From Puniceicoccaceae bacterium (GTDB lineage: Bacteria > Verrucomicrobiota > Verrucomicrobiia > Opitutales > JAFGAQ01), in NCBI GenBank assembly GCA_028285755.1, contig JANQOQ010000014.1, positions 186,001-250,000 of the forward strand: 64,000 bases of DNA, given 5' to 3'. The first letter of the stretch is position 1; every line of letters begins with the position of its first letter. The notes below the pieces were generated by a model. That model was given only the letters and a program-made list of their open reading frames with translations, was not told where the DNA came from and did no database searches. Of the stretch, positions 56,460 to 64,000 are shown one piece after another. Both the position numbers and the translations under genes were made by a program.

Positions 56460-57963
56460 AAATTAGTAAAGTTTTAACAAAATTGTGTATTTCAGTATTG
56501 TTGTATCGTGCTTCTAATTCAGTTCTAATATTAAAAATCGATTTGTTAGACTTTTCATTAATATATACTACTAAATTATCTATTGATTCTTCTATTAGTC
56601 TCTTGTCATTGTCCCAATGATCAGCCGATAGAACTTCAATTGTCACCTCAAATTGTTTCTGAAATTTAGCTTCACTAAGGTATTGATTTGCCTCCTCAGT
56701 ATAAGATTTGATAATGTGAGCTGCCACTTTTTCTAAGTTTATCTTAAATTGCTTACAAAGTGTTGTTATGTTGCCTTCTAATTCTAGAATATTTTGATAG
56801 TCTTGATCTATTTGTATACTAACTTTTTCATATTCTTCATGCTCAGCCTTGTTAATATTCTCTTTAGTTAGAATGAAATTGCTTTCAATCTTGCTTTTTT
56901 CCGTAATAAATTTATCCTCTTCTTCACGCATGATCACTTGATTATCTTCTAAACTAGAACTTAGATTTTGTTCTATATTTAGAAATTTTATAAGTTCTTT
57001 GTTGAGCTCTCTCATTTCATTTTTATTCTTCCTAATCTTCTCTATTGCCAAATATTCCTCATGGCTCTTTTCAGACTTATACTGAACGAGTATAGCTAAT
57101 AAACCTGTTACGTGTATTGTTAAAAAAGAGAATGATTCGTATAGGCTTGCATTAAGAAATATTATAATATGTAAAAAAGCAGAATATATAAGATACAAAA
57201 AAATGAATAATAAAAACAATAATCTGAGAAAGTTAAAATCCTTAAATATATTATTTATATTAATTTTAAAATTCTGTTTATGCCTTTTAATATATCCACC
57301 TAAAAGTGAAAAAACTGCTTGATAAAGAATATAAAAAAGGACACTAATTAACGTTATGTATTGTATGCTAATCTTGAATACGCTGACATTTCCTGCTAAC
57401 AAATTTGTATTTAAGTTTTCTGTAAATTCGTGAGCTATGTAACCGCATATAAATAAAAGAAAAACTCTAATAATTACTAAAATTGATTCTCTAAAAAGAG
57501 TGCCTTTCTTGTAGGAAGGTAAGTTAAATATGAATTGCCATTCTTTTTTTATTTTATCATCTAAATCTTCCTTTTTAATTTTATAATTCTTATTTAGATA
57601 TTCATATTTTTCACTTATATTATCATAACGAGTTCTCAATTGATCATCTACATCATCTAATTGCAATTTACGTCTACTATATTTAACTTCTTCTTTTTCT
57701 ATATCTCTTGCTTTTTTATCTTCTATTTCTTTCAAACGTGTGGCATATCTTGTGCCTATGATATTAATTTTATTAGACTTGTCTGCAATATTTTCTTTAT
57801 ATTTATTGGATCTGAGTAACAAAATTGTGAGCAATTTATAAAGTCCATTGTCTCCTTTTATCAAATTTTCTTCACAAGTTATGATTTCTTTGTTATAATC
57901 AGCTTTGAAACTTTGAAGGTAGTTATTGTAGTCCGAATTAATTATATGTTCATTATTACTCAT
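56452..57963 (-). CDS. membrane protein with flanking coiled coils, unknown
   Basis: The 503-residue protein has an N-terminal charged coiled coil (about 60-145, 'IEKEEVKYSRRKLQLDDVDD'). A central membrane block has about four hydrophobic segments (around 160-180, 195-220, 240-270 and 275-295). A second long coiled coil follows (about 300-400). No recognisable enzymatic motif or P-loop is seen. The arrangement recalls structural or force-transmitting membrane proteins, but not clearly MotA/ZorA-type. It overlaps both neighbours by 8 bp (56452-56459 and 57956-57963). Confidence 0.65.
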   Translation of the reverse strand: MSNNEHIINSDYNNYLQSFKADYNKEIITCEENLIKGDNGLYKLLTILLLRSNKYKENIADKSNKINIIGTRYATRLKEIEDKKARDIEKEEVKYSRRKLQLDDVDDQLRTRYDNISEKYEYLNKNYKIKKEDLDDKIKKEWQFIFNLPSYKKGTLFRESILVIIRVFLLFICGYIAHEFTENLNTNLLAGNVSVFKISIQYITLISVLFYILYQAVFSLLGGYIKRHKQNFKININNIFKDFNFLRLLFLLFIFLYLIYSAFLHIIIFLNASLYESFSFLTIHVTGLLAILVQYKSEKSHEEYLAIEKIRKNKNEMRELNKELIKFLNIEQNLSSSLEDNQVIMREEEDKFITEKSKIESNFILTKENINKAEHEEYEKVSIQIDQDYQNILELEGNITTLCKQFKINLEKVAAHIIKSYTEEANQYLSEAKFQKQFEVTIEVLSADHWDNDKRLIEESIDNLVVYINEKSNKSIFNIRTELEARYNNTEIHNFVKTLLIYE

Positions 57964-58813
57964 ACTTTCGTTTGCTTTTGTTAAGAGAAAATAAGCTAAA
58001 ACCTTCTGCCCATCCCTTCAAGTAGTGGATGCGATTTGAACATCGAGTTTGATTGAATTTGTTGAGTTCTTTATCGCATTCGACCAGCTTTTCGAAATAT
58101 TTTGAAATAGCGCTACCTTCAACTTGTTTATCATCCTGAGTTGTTTTTTCTTTTTCTTTTGATTTAAACCTCCTTATTATCGTAAATCTGATACGAGATA
58201 GTTTAGCTCGGTAGGATTTTGATGATGAATGAGCGCCAAAAAGTAACGCTAACAGACTAACTATAATAAAGAAAACTGTTGATGATAGATCACCACCAGC
58301 CTCTAGCCTAATCCATAGTAATGATCCAATTAGTAGTAGCCCACACAAAAAAAAGAATAATGCTAAGATTGGTTTATCTTTACGAATAAAATATCCAGTT
58401 TGGTGTGCGGAATATGGTAGAAGACCACCATAAACACCAATTGGTATTATCCAGTCTAACCCCGGCAGTGCAGATAAGTTTGTAACATCTAGTTCCTCGA
58501 GCACTAAGTAAGCAATATATACTTCTACCAGGAAAACTATTACAACTGGTATATAATAATAAAGGTTTTTGTTAATATTATACTTCTTTATTCTTGGTGC
58601 TAAGTAATGAATTTTTTTTATTATTTTGTTTCTAACATTAATTATATCATCTCTATTGCTATAGTTCCCTGGTATTACATTATTAATTGCTGTGGAGGAC
58701 TTAAGTATATATTCTTCATCTATACTCTTTAATTTTTCTTTCTTAGAAATTAAGAGGCATCTTTCCCCTGCTACTTTGCCTTCTATATAATACTTATTTC
58801 TTGAAAGTATCAT
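57956..58813 (-). CDS. polytopic membrane protein, unknown
   Basis: The 285-residue protein has an N-terminal soluble part (1-75), four to five membrane segments (about 80-205) and a basic C-terminal cytoplasmic region ('RIRFTIIRRFKSKEKEK') with a short coiled-coil-like stretch. No family is recognised. It overlaps the gene before it by 4 bp and the gene after it by 8 bp. Confidence 0.62.
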   Translation of the reverse strand: MILSRNKYYIEGKVAGERCLLISKKEKLKSIDEEYILKSSTAINNVIPGNYSNRDDIINVRNKIIKKIHYLAPRIKKYNINKNLYYYIPVVIVFLVEVYIAYLVLEELDVTNLSALPGLDWIIPIGVYGGLLPYSAHQTGYFIRKDKPILALFFFLCGLLLIGSLLWIRLEAGGDLSSTVFFIIVSLLALLFGAHSSSKSYRAKLSRIRFTIIRRFKSKEKEKTTQDDKQVEGSAISKYFEKLVECDKELNKFNQTRCSNRIHYLKGWAEGFSLFSLNKSKRKYE

Positions 58814-59355
58814 AATAAGTTTTTAAATGAATAATACTTAGTTATGACATTCATTTTGTCTTTAAGAATTTCAAATTCATCTTTAGTTAAGATATGTCTA
58901 TTACTTTCCAGCTTTTCTCTAAATTGTGAGAAATAATAATAACCTTCAATTCCTACGTGATAACAATACATAACAATAGTGGATTCATTATTGTTGCGCA
59001 GTGGATTTGAGCTTTGTGGGCTCCTATAATGATTATCTTCAGTTAGTAAGTAGCAGTCTATTAATCGTGGCTGATTTGAATTACGTTCCATTGCCACTAT
59101 TACAATACACTTTTTTTTCTTACCAGATACTGCTATGTTTAGTAGTGTTCCAGCAGGAATTATATTGGTGTATGTTTCTTTAGTATATTTATCGACTAAT
59201 GACATTTCGACTACATCGTAGTAGTGCTGGTCTATGGCATTTCCAAACCTTACTATAATGGAGTATATTCCGTAGAGTGCGGTAAGAGTCCAGAAAGTAA
59301 GGAACATGTACTTAAAAAGACGGTTAGGCGATGGTGCAGGACTTAAAGTGTCCAT
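58810..59355 (-). CDS. single-pass membrane protein, first gene of the VWA operon
   Basis: The 181-residue protein has one membrane segment (about 15-38) and a C-terminal extracytoplasmic or cytoplasmic domain ('IIPAGTLLNIAVSGKKKKCI', 'IVMYCYHVGIEGYYYFSQFR'). No family is recognised. It is the promoter-proximal gene of the five-gene minus-strand set. Upstream, 59356-59895 is a 540-bp very AT-rich stretch with no gene, likely its promoter region. Confidence 0.62.
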   Translation of the reverse strand: MDTLSPAPSPNRLFKYMFLTFWTLTALYGIYSIIVRFGNAIDQHYYDVVEMSLVDKYTKETYTNIIPAGTLLNIAVSGKKKKCIVIVAMERNSNQPRLIDCYLLTEDNHYRSPQSSNPLRNNNESTIVMYCYHVGIEGYYYFSQFREKLESNRHILTKDEFEILKDKMNVITKYYSFKNLL

Positions 59356-59895
59356 AATTAATTAGTCGGATTTAGCTTATTTGTATTAGCCTACATACAC
59401 GCTGATACAAAAAGTCGGATAGTTTGTGAAAAGGAAAGTTAGTTAGAAATCGTCACTGACAAAATAATGACATTCTAATAAGTCAAGAAAAAGATACAAA
59501 ATTAATAAAAAAACGCAAAAATTACACCACAAATATGTAAAATAATAGTAATAAATTAGTAGAAATAATAAATTGCTATAAAATATGCTAATTTTATTAG
59601 AGACTGTCAGTTATAAATCTTTATCTTCGCAATACTTTTAAACTACAAAAATTATTTCTAGAGCCAATGAGCTACCTCAAATAAAATCATAGCCAGTGAT
59701 TAGCAAATTACCTCTAAAAAATCTGAACCAAAAACATCATCAATCACGAGAGTGTCAGGAGTCTGGCCAAAATCTCTATAAAACGTTTAAAATGAGTGAG
59801 TTATATAAGTTAAAGTGTCGATTTTCTAACAGTTGATTGGATAAGTTACTTACTAGGAAGCTTGTATACTGACCATTAAAGTTTAATATTTAGTA
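59356..59895. other. 540-bp AT-rich intergenic region
   Basis: No credible coding frame, repeat copy or hairpin is seen. It separates the divergent VWA operon (minus) from the small lipoprotein gene (plus) and probably holds promoters for both. Confidence 0.6.
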
Positions 59896-60169
59896 ATGAA
59901 TAGATGGCTGATTTCCTTTTGTGCTTTGAGTTGTTTTTTAGGTTGTAGTCGATCAATCAATTTTGATTCCGCTCTTCAAATCGATGTGTTAGCAGAGCAA
60001 GATATAATTCTGGAGACTACAGAGGAGGCATCAGTTTATTCCTTGAGCATAGAGGTTTCAGGAGAGATAGTTGGAGAATCAAAAATTACCTAGTTCCTTC
60101 CTAAATAGTGAGGATTCTAAAAAATACACATTTTCCGATGGTTCAAGAATCGCAGATGTTCTTAGCTGA
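59896..60169 (+). pseudogene. small lipoprotein gene with apparent frameshift
   Basis: The frame starts at ATG 59896 with a lipoprotein signal ('ISFCALSCFLGCSR', lipobox Cys17) and stops early at 60093 after 65 residues. Reading one base on from the A5 run at 60081-60085 continues in a clean frame to TGA 60167-60169, adding 'LPSSFLNSEDSKKYTFSDGS' and 'RIADVLS', about 90 residues in total. This suggests a +1 insertion in a homopolymer, either a real lesion, a sequencing error or slippage. The function is unknown. Confidence 0.5.
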
Positions 60170-60216
60170 TTGTATAGTAAATTTTCATACCTACGCTATT
60201 ATTCAATTATTCCAAA

Positions 60217-61137
60217 ATGGAAGATAAAGAAAAATTGTATCACGACTTCTGGTTTTCTTTGTTAAAAGAGGCATTTCAAGCCAGTAGTTTTGATACCTTA
60301 TGCATTCTCCTAAGACCTAGAGGTATGCACATGTCTGGATGGGATATTTTGGATGAGGCAGAGGTCACATTTGATGACTTCAATTGGATGTTAGAAATAG
60401 CAAATAAGCAGAGAGGAATATCTAGTTCTAGGCGTCTCGCTCTCCATTACTACTGTTTTATTATAGAGATGACGCCTATACATGAAATTATAGCAAATAT
60501 TCTAGGGGTAATCTCAGGGAGTCATTACAAGCCCTTTCCTCTCATGCACTTGAATCATAGAAAAGGCAAAAGATCAAAGACTCCAGGCAAGCAGATTCCT
60601 GCTAGTCTATCAGCAAAAATATCTCATATTAGGAATCTCGCAAAGGAACTGAATAAAACCGAATTATTAAGCTATATTGATACTATATTCGATGAATCTT
60701 TGAGGAATTCTATTGCCCATTCTGATTACATAATAACCGATAAAGAACTACGCTTGTTTAATGCTGAAGAAGACAGAATTCGACCTATAGAAGAAGTGGA
60801 TGACCTTATAAATTTAACTTTTGGGTTTTTATCAGGTCTATTGGTAGCATATGCAAATATGAAATTTTTTTTGGCAAGAAACAAGAAATACCACAAATGG
60901 AGTAATTATGAAGTCTTAGAAATTCTGAGAAATGATAATGGTTTATGCGGCTTTAGTGTGCATTTTTCTAACGGTAGTAAGTCTACATTCAGGCGAGATG
61001 AAAATGGAGCGACTGCCATAAATATGATAATTGATGATACAGTTGGATTTATGGTAGGCTTGATTGATGACATGGAAAACAAGTGGAAAATTGATGGCAA
61101 AGAAGTCACTGACTGGGATGCCATAAATAAAGATTAG
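60217..61137 (+). CDS. HEPN-motif protein, possible RNase
   Basis: The 306-residue soluble protein has a helical centre with 'FDESLRNSIAHSDYIITDKE'; R163-N-S-I-A-H168 is the R-x4-H signature of HEPN domains, many of which are RNases in toxin-antitoxin or defence systems. A C-terminal beta-rich part ends '...DGKEVTDWDAINKD'. No partner antitoxin of a known type is adjacent; an ExoX-C-like protein follows after 17 bp. The family is not certain beyond the motif. Confidence 0.65.
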   Translation: MEDKEKLYHDFWFSLLKEAFQASSFDTLCILLRPRGMHMSGWDILDEAEVTFDDFNWMLEIANKQRGISSSRRLALHYYCFIIEMTPIHEIIANILGVISGSHYKPFPLMHLNHRKGKRSKTPGKQIPASLSAKISHIRNLAKELNKTELLSYIDTIFDESLRNSIAHSDYIITDKELRLFNAEEDRIRPIEEVDDLINLTFGFLSGLLVAYANMKFFLARNKKYHKWSNYEVLEILRNDNGLCGFSVHFSNGSKSTFRRDENGATAINMIIDDTVGFMVGLIDDMENKWKIDGKEVTDWDAINKD

Positions 61138-61154
61138 TTAGTTGAAACGATTAT

Positions 61155-61637
61155 TTGGAAATAGCTATGATATGGACACCACTAGATTTTGGACGGCATA
61201 AGGGGTTAACACTGCCACAGGTTATGTTTAAAGACCCTGATTGGTTCTATTGGGCATATGAAGGAAGAATTTTCGACGACAAGCCCCCATTAAACTATCA
61301 GGCAGAAGATATTTTTATTAAATCTAAATCGATAAGAATTTCTAACAATAAAGGAGAAGAATTGGTAGTGGAATATAACTTCTATTATCAAGACTATACA
61401 TCAGTTGGATTTCAAATAGTTCCAAAAGAAAGACCTAAACATGAAGGTGCTACACCTACCTTCCGACAAAACCATATTGATATGACTGTTCCAAGAAATC
61501 AGAAAAATTATGATAAACTTGGATATAGGATTTTTTTGAGATCACTTAAATTGCACTTATTTGGAAATGAATCTGCCCGCATGACACGTAAGCGTTGTGA
61601 TGATTTCTACTCCGATGAATCAAATTTTACTCATTAG
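61155..61637 (+). CDS. protein with ExoX-C-like domain
   Basis: The 160-residue product starts at TTG 61155 or, more likely, ATG 61167. The N-terminus 'WTPLDFGRHKGLTLPQVMFK' followed by 'DPDWFYWAYE' matches the small ExoX C-terminal-like domain ('fGkykGk.l.ev...dp.yl.w'), which is found alone or fused to nucleases and regulators. The rest is unrecognised and basic at the end ('SARMTRKRCDDFYSDE'). It follows the HEPN-motif gene by 17 bp (to the TTG), so the two may form an operon. Confidence 0.65.
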   Translation: MEIAMIWTPLDFGRHKGLTLPQVMFKDPDWFYWAYEGRIFDDKPPLNYQAEDIFIKSKSIRISNNKGEELVVEYNFYYQDYTSVGFQIVPKERPKHEGATPTFRQNHIDMTVPRNQKNYDKLGYRIFLRSLKLHLFGNESARMTRKRCDDFYSDESNFTH

Positions 61638-61717
61638 AATCTGGGTGTTGGTTGATATATTATATGACATCCTTCCATATAGGCCAATTATGGGCTTTTT
61701 AGGGGTATTCTGGGGTG

Positions 61718-63094
61718 TTAATCGCTCTCCCTATTATTTGGATTCAGGGAATTTTGGAAGTATTCCAATGTTGCAGTGAAATGGGGGGCTACTGTGTAGG
61801 TGAGATTGCTGCCTGCCGCAGTATTTGGAGTTCGGCGTAAAACATTATATCTGACTAATTTTCTGATAGTCGCACTTAGCTCCCTTACACCACTGGGTGT
61901 TACGTTTCCTCTGCGAATAAGACTAGTAATGATGGCTTCAGCTACAGATGGGGAACTCGAATGTCTGTAAATTTGAGAATATAGAAGATGAGGAGTTCTA
62001 ACTGGTCTCCTAGGTCTTGAAGTCTCTCCCTGTATCCATTGAAGCAGATTGTTTATCTGGCGAACAGCAGGAGAAGTTTGCCTTACCATGTGCTCAGATA
62101 TTTCAGGTAGATCATAGGAGCTTCTTCTGCCATTTATGCCATCCCTATATTGCCTGAATTCAAATCTAACACGATTCAAAGTTTTTGCATAGATCACCAT
62201 TTCGCGATTACTTCCTACGACCAGAGTGATAACAGGTGATATTCTATTTTGTTCCACACTAACTGGTGTAGGGTATTCTGTAATAACGTGGTTTGCGTAT
62301 CTCCTGAAACAGGGCAAGAGATTATAAAGATAATCAATGGAGTTAATATTTGGAGGTGGCCGCATTTCACAGTAAGATTCTATCTGACGCATAGAGTAAT
62401 TAGGCGCGTCAAAACTTATTCTCACGTTATTATTGCGTGCTGTTTCTATGTATGCCCTGCGCACTTCTTCAAAATAAGCTTGGACAGTCTGCTCGAGGGT
62501 AGCATCCAGAAAATTTAACCAATTCTCCCTTGTGCAATAACGCATCCATGCTGGTAGCATTATGCAGTTATCATTGCCATCTAGCGTGAATTCATCGCCC
62601 CTAACTCTGTATAACCTCCCATTTAGGTAAGGGTTAGGGCTATGAGTTATCGTTATGGGTTCAGCTAAGCTAGTAACCGAGTTGTTGTTTCTAAGGAGGT
62701 TCTGGTGAACAAACATTCGAGTAGGATTAAATTCGAGTGTAAATCTCAGCTCACATCTAACTTGCTCTGGACTGACATCTTGTCTTCTGAAATCTAATCT
62801 GCCACTAAATAGCGGGACTGGTCTATCACTATTCCTATTCGTTGATCTAACTATCATGTAGCTTGGGTCATCAACATCCCCTGAGGGACTAGAGAATATC
62901 CACCCAGTTCGTAAGTAGCCAAATTCGCCTTGCTCCTCTTCATTATTATTAGGAGTTCTAGACAAATGCTGAGCAAAAGCAAAATAGTCATCTACATGAC
63001 AATAAATGAAAATATTTTTAATATGAATTTCTATTTTATCATTACGAATATTATTAGAGGTTACTCGTAATTGATCATTATGTTCTACTATCAT
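61718..63094 (-). CDS. 458-aa hypothetical protein, replication-initiator-like in part
   Basis: The product is soluble, with no signal. I do not recognise it. The central segment 'SNREMVIYAKTLNRVRFEFR' resembles the 'y.Kt..ilRfEvr' strand of some filamentous-phage/plasmid replication proteins. The C-terminal part 'AEAIITSLIRRGNVTPSGVR' with 'LRRTPNTAAGSNLTYTV' looks like a winged helix. Catalytic HUH or Tyr signatures were not located, so this is a weak inference. Repeat pairs lie upstream of its start (63157-63540), and a serine recombinase gene lies beyond them. Confidence 0.6.
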   Translation of the reverse strand: MIVEHNDQLRVTSNNIRNDKIEIHIKNIFIYCHVDDYFAFAQHLSRTPNNNEEEQGEFGYLRTGWIFSSPSGDVDDPSYMIVRSTNRNSDRPVPLFSGRLDFRRQDVSPEQVRCELRFTLEFNPTRMFVHQNLLRNNNSVTSLAEPITITHSPNPYLNGRLYRVRGDEFTLDGNDNCIMLPAWMRYCTRENWLNFLDATLEQTVQAYFEEVRRAYIETARNNNVRISFDAPNYSMRQIESYCEMRPPPNINSIDYLYNLLPCFRRYANHVITEYPTPVSVEQNRISPVITLVVGSNREMVIYAKTLNRVRFEFRQYRDGINGRRSSYDLPEISEHMVRQTSPAVRQINNLLQWIQGETSRPRRPVRTPHLLYSQIYRHSSSPSVAEAIITSLIRRGNVTPSGVRELSATIRKLVRYNVLRRTPNTAAGSNLTYTVAPHFTATLEYFQNSLNPNNRESD

Positions 63095-63156
63095 TCTTGT
63101 GTTTTTAGAACGTATGACCTTTAAGAATAAAGGGGAAACTATTCAGGTTGGTATCT

Positions 63157-63172
63157 GTGCAACTGGTTGCAC
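63157..63172. repeat. 16-bp inverted repeat, copy A
   Basis: GTGCAAC-TG-GTTGCAC has perfect 7-bp arms. An identical copy lies at 63525-63540. It could be a protein-binding site for the recombinase or for the regulator of the minus-strand 458-aa gene, which starts 63 bp to the left. Confidence 0.8.
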
Positions 63173-63291
63173 TGTTTTTCTTATATGAAATGACCCCTAA
63201 TTTATCAAGCTATATCGCCCTTTGTGGTGCAAATTTTTGTGTTAAAAACTGAGATCAAATAGCGGGCAATTAATCATTAAGAATTAGCCTC

Positions 63292-63321
63292 TTTTTTTAT
63301 AGTGTCAATTTGTGTCAACTA
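63292..63321. repeat. direct repeat pair, copy A
   Basis: 'ttttttatagtgt' followed by 'caatttgtgtcaac' is closely repeated at 63384-63413 as 'ttttttatagtgt' plus 'aagattgtgtaac'. On the minus strand each contains tandem TTGACAC or TTACAC-type hexamers. They may be iterons, promoter or regulator sites. Confidence 0.6.
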
Positions 63322-63383
63322 GCATATAAAAATTGGTGGTTTTATGGAGTGAAAACAGTTGCCTAAATTCCTTAAAAACAGCC

Positions 63384-63413
63384 CCTTTTTTATAGTGTAA
63401 GATTGTGTAACAT
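63384..63413. repeat. direct repeat pair, copy B
   Basis: Second copy of the element at 63292-63321, in the same orientation, 92 bp further on and diverged in the last half. The surrounding gene-free stretch 63095-63663 holds only these repeats. Confidence 0.6.
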
Positions 63414-63524
63414 TTGATAATAAAATAAGAAATTATATGTGACAGATTTTTTGGTTATATTGATGCTTTTTAGTAGAGGTTATTTGCCCTTTATAACTTT
63501 CATTGTTCCCTGCCGCAAATTTTG

Positions 63525-63540
63525 TGCAACTGGTTGCACA
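63525..63540. repeat. 16-bp inverted repeat, copy B
   Basis: Identical to the copy at 63157-63172 (GTGCAAC-TG-GTTGCAC), 368 bp away, and 123 bp upstream of the recombinase start. Confidence 0.8.
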
Positions 63541-63663
63541 GTTTTCGAAGTTGGTGACCAAGGAATCGATCGAATCATTGGTAAATAAATGTCGTGATAA
63601 TGCGGGAATAACTAGACAGCATCTGTGCCAAATAATAGCTTAGAGGGTTTTTCTTAGACATAT

Positions 63664-64000
63664 ATGAAAAAAACGATAGCCCTCACCCGCATTTCCACGG
63701 GTAAACAAGACTTAGAGGCTCAAAAGCTCTCTATACTGGAATTCGCTCAAAGAGAAGATATCAAGATTGCTGACTTCTTTGAGAGACAAGTATCATCAAG
63801 AAAAACCTTAACCGAGAGAGGAATTGATGATCTATTAGCGTTGTTAGATACAGGAGATACATTGATCGTAGCTGAGTTGTCTCGCTTAGGCCGATCTTTG
63901 AACCAAGTGCTAACGATTGTGAATGAACTTATTGGTAGAGAGATTTACTTTATTTCAATCAAGGAGAACATTCGTATCAGTGGTAAGATCAATCTACAGA
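63664..64000 (+). CDS. serine recombinase (resolvase/invertase type), cut by the window end
   Basis: The N-terminal 112 residues are visible. 'IALTRISTGKQDLEAQKLSI' carries the catalytic Ser10 in the R-x-S-T context. 'DTGDTLIVAELSRLGRSLNQ' carries the family's conserved arginines, and 'IYFISIKENI' continues the catalytic domain. These enzymes cut and rejoin DNA at short sites through a Ser-DNA linkage. The C-terminal DNA-binding part is outside the window, so resolvase, invertase or transposon type cannot be decided. It is probably part of a mobile element with the repeats upstream. Confidence 0.88.
   Translation, partial: MKKTIALTRISTGKQDLEAQKLSILEFAQREDIKIADFFERQVSSRKTLTERGIDDLLALLDTGDTLIVAELSRLGRSLNQVLTIVNELIGREIYFISIKENIRISGKINLQ

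Noticed and set aside
56452-57963. Reading the coiled-coil membrane protein as ZorA (Zorya defence)
   Set aside because: It has coiled coils on both sides of the membrane block and no ZorB/OmpA-like or helicase partner is present, so the Zorya assignment is not supported.
61597-61779. 60-residue plus-strand frame over the end of the ExoX-C-like gene
   Set aside because: It overlaps two better-supported genes (61155-61637 and 61718-63094) in another frame and has no domain features.
1-64000. CRISPR arrays, rRNA or complete tRNA genes
   Set aside because: No regularly spaced direct repeats and no full cloverleaf or rRNA-like sequence were seen; only the partial tRNA/tmRNA-like end at 27051 was found.

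Overview
The window looks like chromosome of a polysaccharide-degrading Verrucomicrobiota bacterium, most likely a marine Opitutae/Puniceicoccales-type lineage. The basis is the combination of four S1 sulfatases, four TonB-dependent receptors (two carry the plug start 'SPF-V-SSEDVGYL...TLAGTRI', which I associate with that phylum), FecI/FecR-type signalling, a XylR/AraC-type sugar regulator, and many genes whose AUG follows an A-rich 'taaacaATG'-like leader without a clear Shine-Dalgarno. This is inference from gene content; no rRNA or tRNA gene is visible to confirm it.

Region 1 (1-25,100, GC-rich by eye). A co-directional run holds a nucleoside-hydrolase-like protein, two sulfatases and an M23 peptidase with a PKD-like domain. 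It is followed by a PhoD-like phosphatase, a TonB receptor, a divergent pair of large secreted proteins predicted to be alpha-helical toroids (possible glycan-active enzymes of unknown specificity), and a siderophore-type TonB receptor next to a PepSY transmembrane protein (iron uptake). A TetR-controlled redox cluster (two thioredoxin-fold proteins and a membrane-anchored VOC protein) has two matching 18-bp operators. Then come a ThuA-like protein, a sulfatase and a flavoprotein disulfide reductase.

Region 2 (25,100-30,000). Base composition drops. It holds a TetR regulator with a secreted alpha/beta hydrolase, a 20-bp tRNA/tmRNA-3'-end-like remnant at 27,051-27,070 that could be an attachment site, and a run of five small unrecognised minus-strand genes.

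Region 3 (30,000-53,100). Four copies of a ~125-135-bp repeat, all in the same orientation, separate three modules. The first is a beta-mannan utilisation locus: TonB receptor, BamE-like lipoprotein, XylR-type regulator, GH26 mannanase, GPH-family transporter, GH130 phosphorylase and cellobiose/mannobiose 2-epimerase. Together these encode the known route mannan -> mannobiose -> mannosylglucose -> mannose-1-phosphate + glucose. The second is a surface-signalling locus: ECF sigma, FecR, an STN-domain protein, a TonB receptor, a sulfatase and a GH43-like protein. The third is a small set with an LpxR-type lipid A deacylase and a putative outer-membrane beta-barrel.

Region 4 (53,100-64,000, very AT-rich). 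A tightly overlapping five-gene minus-strand operon encodes three membrane proteins, a secreted protein and a secreted von Willebrand factor A protein with an intact MIDAS motif. I recognise no known system with this architecture, and it is the best candidate here for something undescribed. It is followed by a small lipoprotein with an apparent frameshift, a HEPN-motif protein, an ExoX-C-like protein, an unrecognised 458-aa protein, and a repeat-rich segment leading into a truncated serine recombinase. The low GC, the recombinase and the unknown genes suggest horizontally acquired DNA. GC statements are by eye, not computed.
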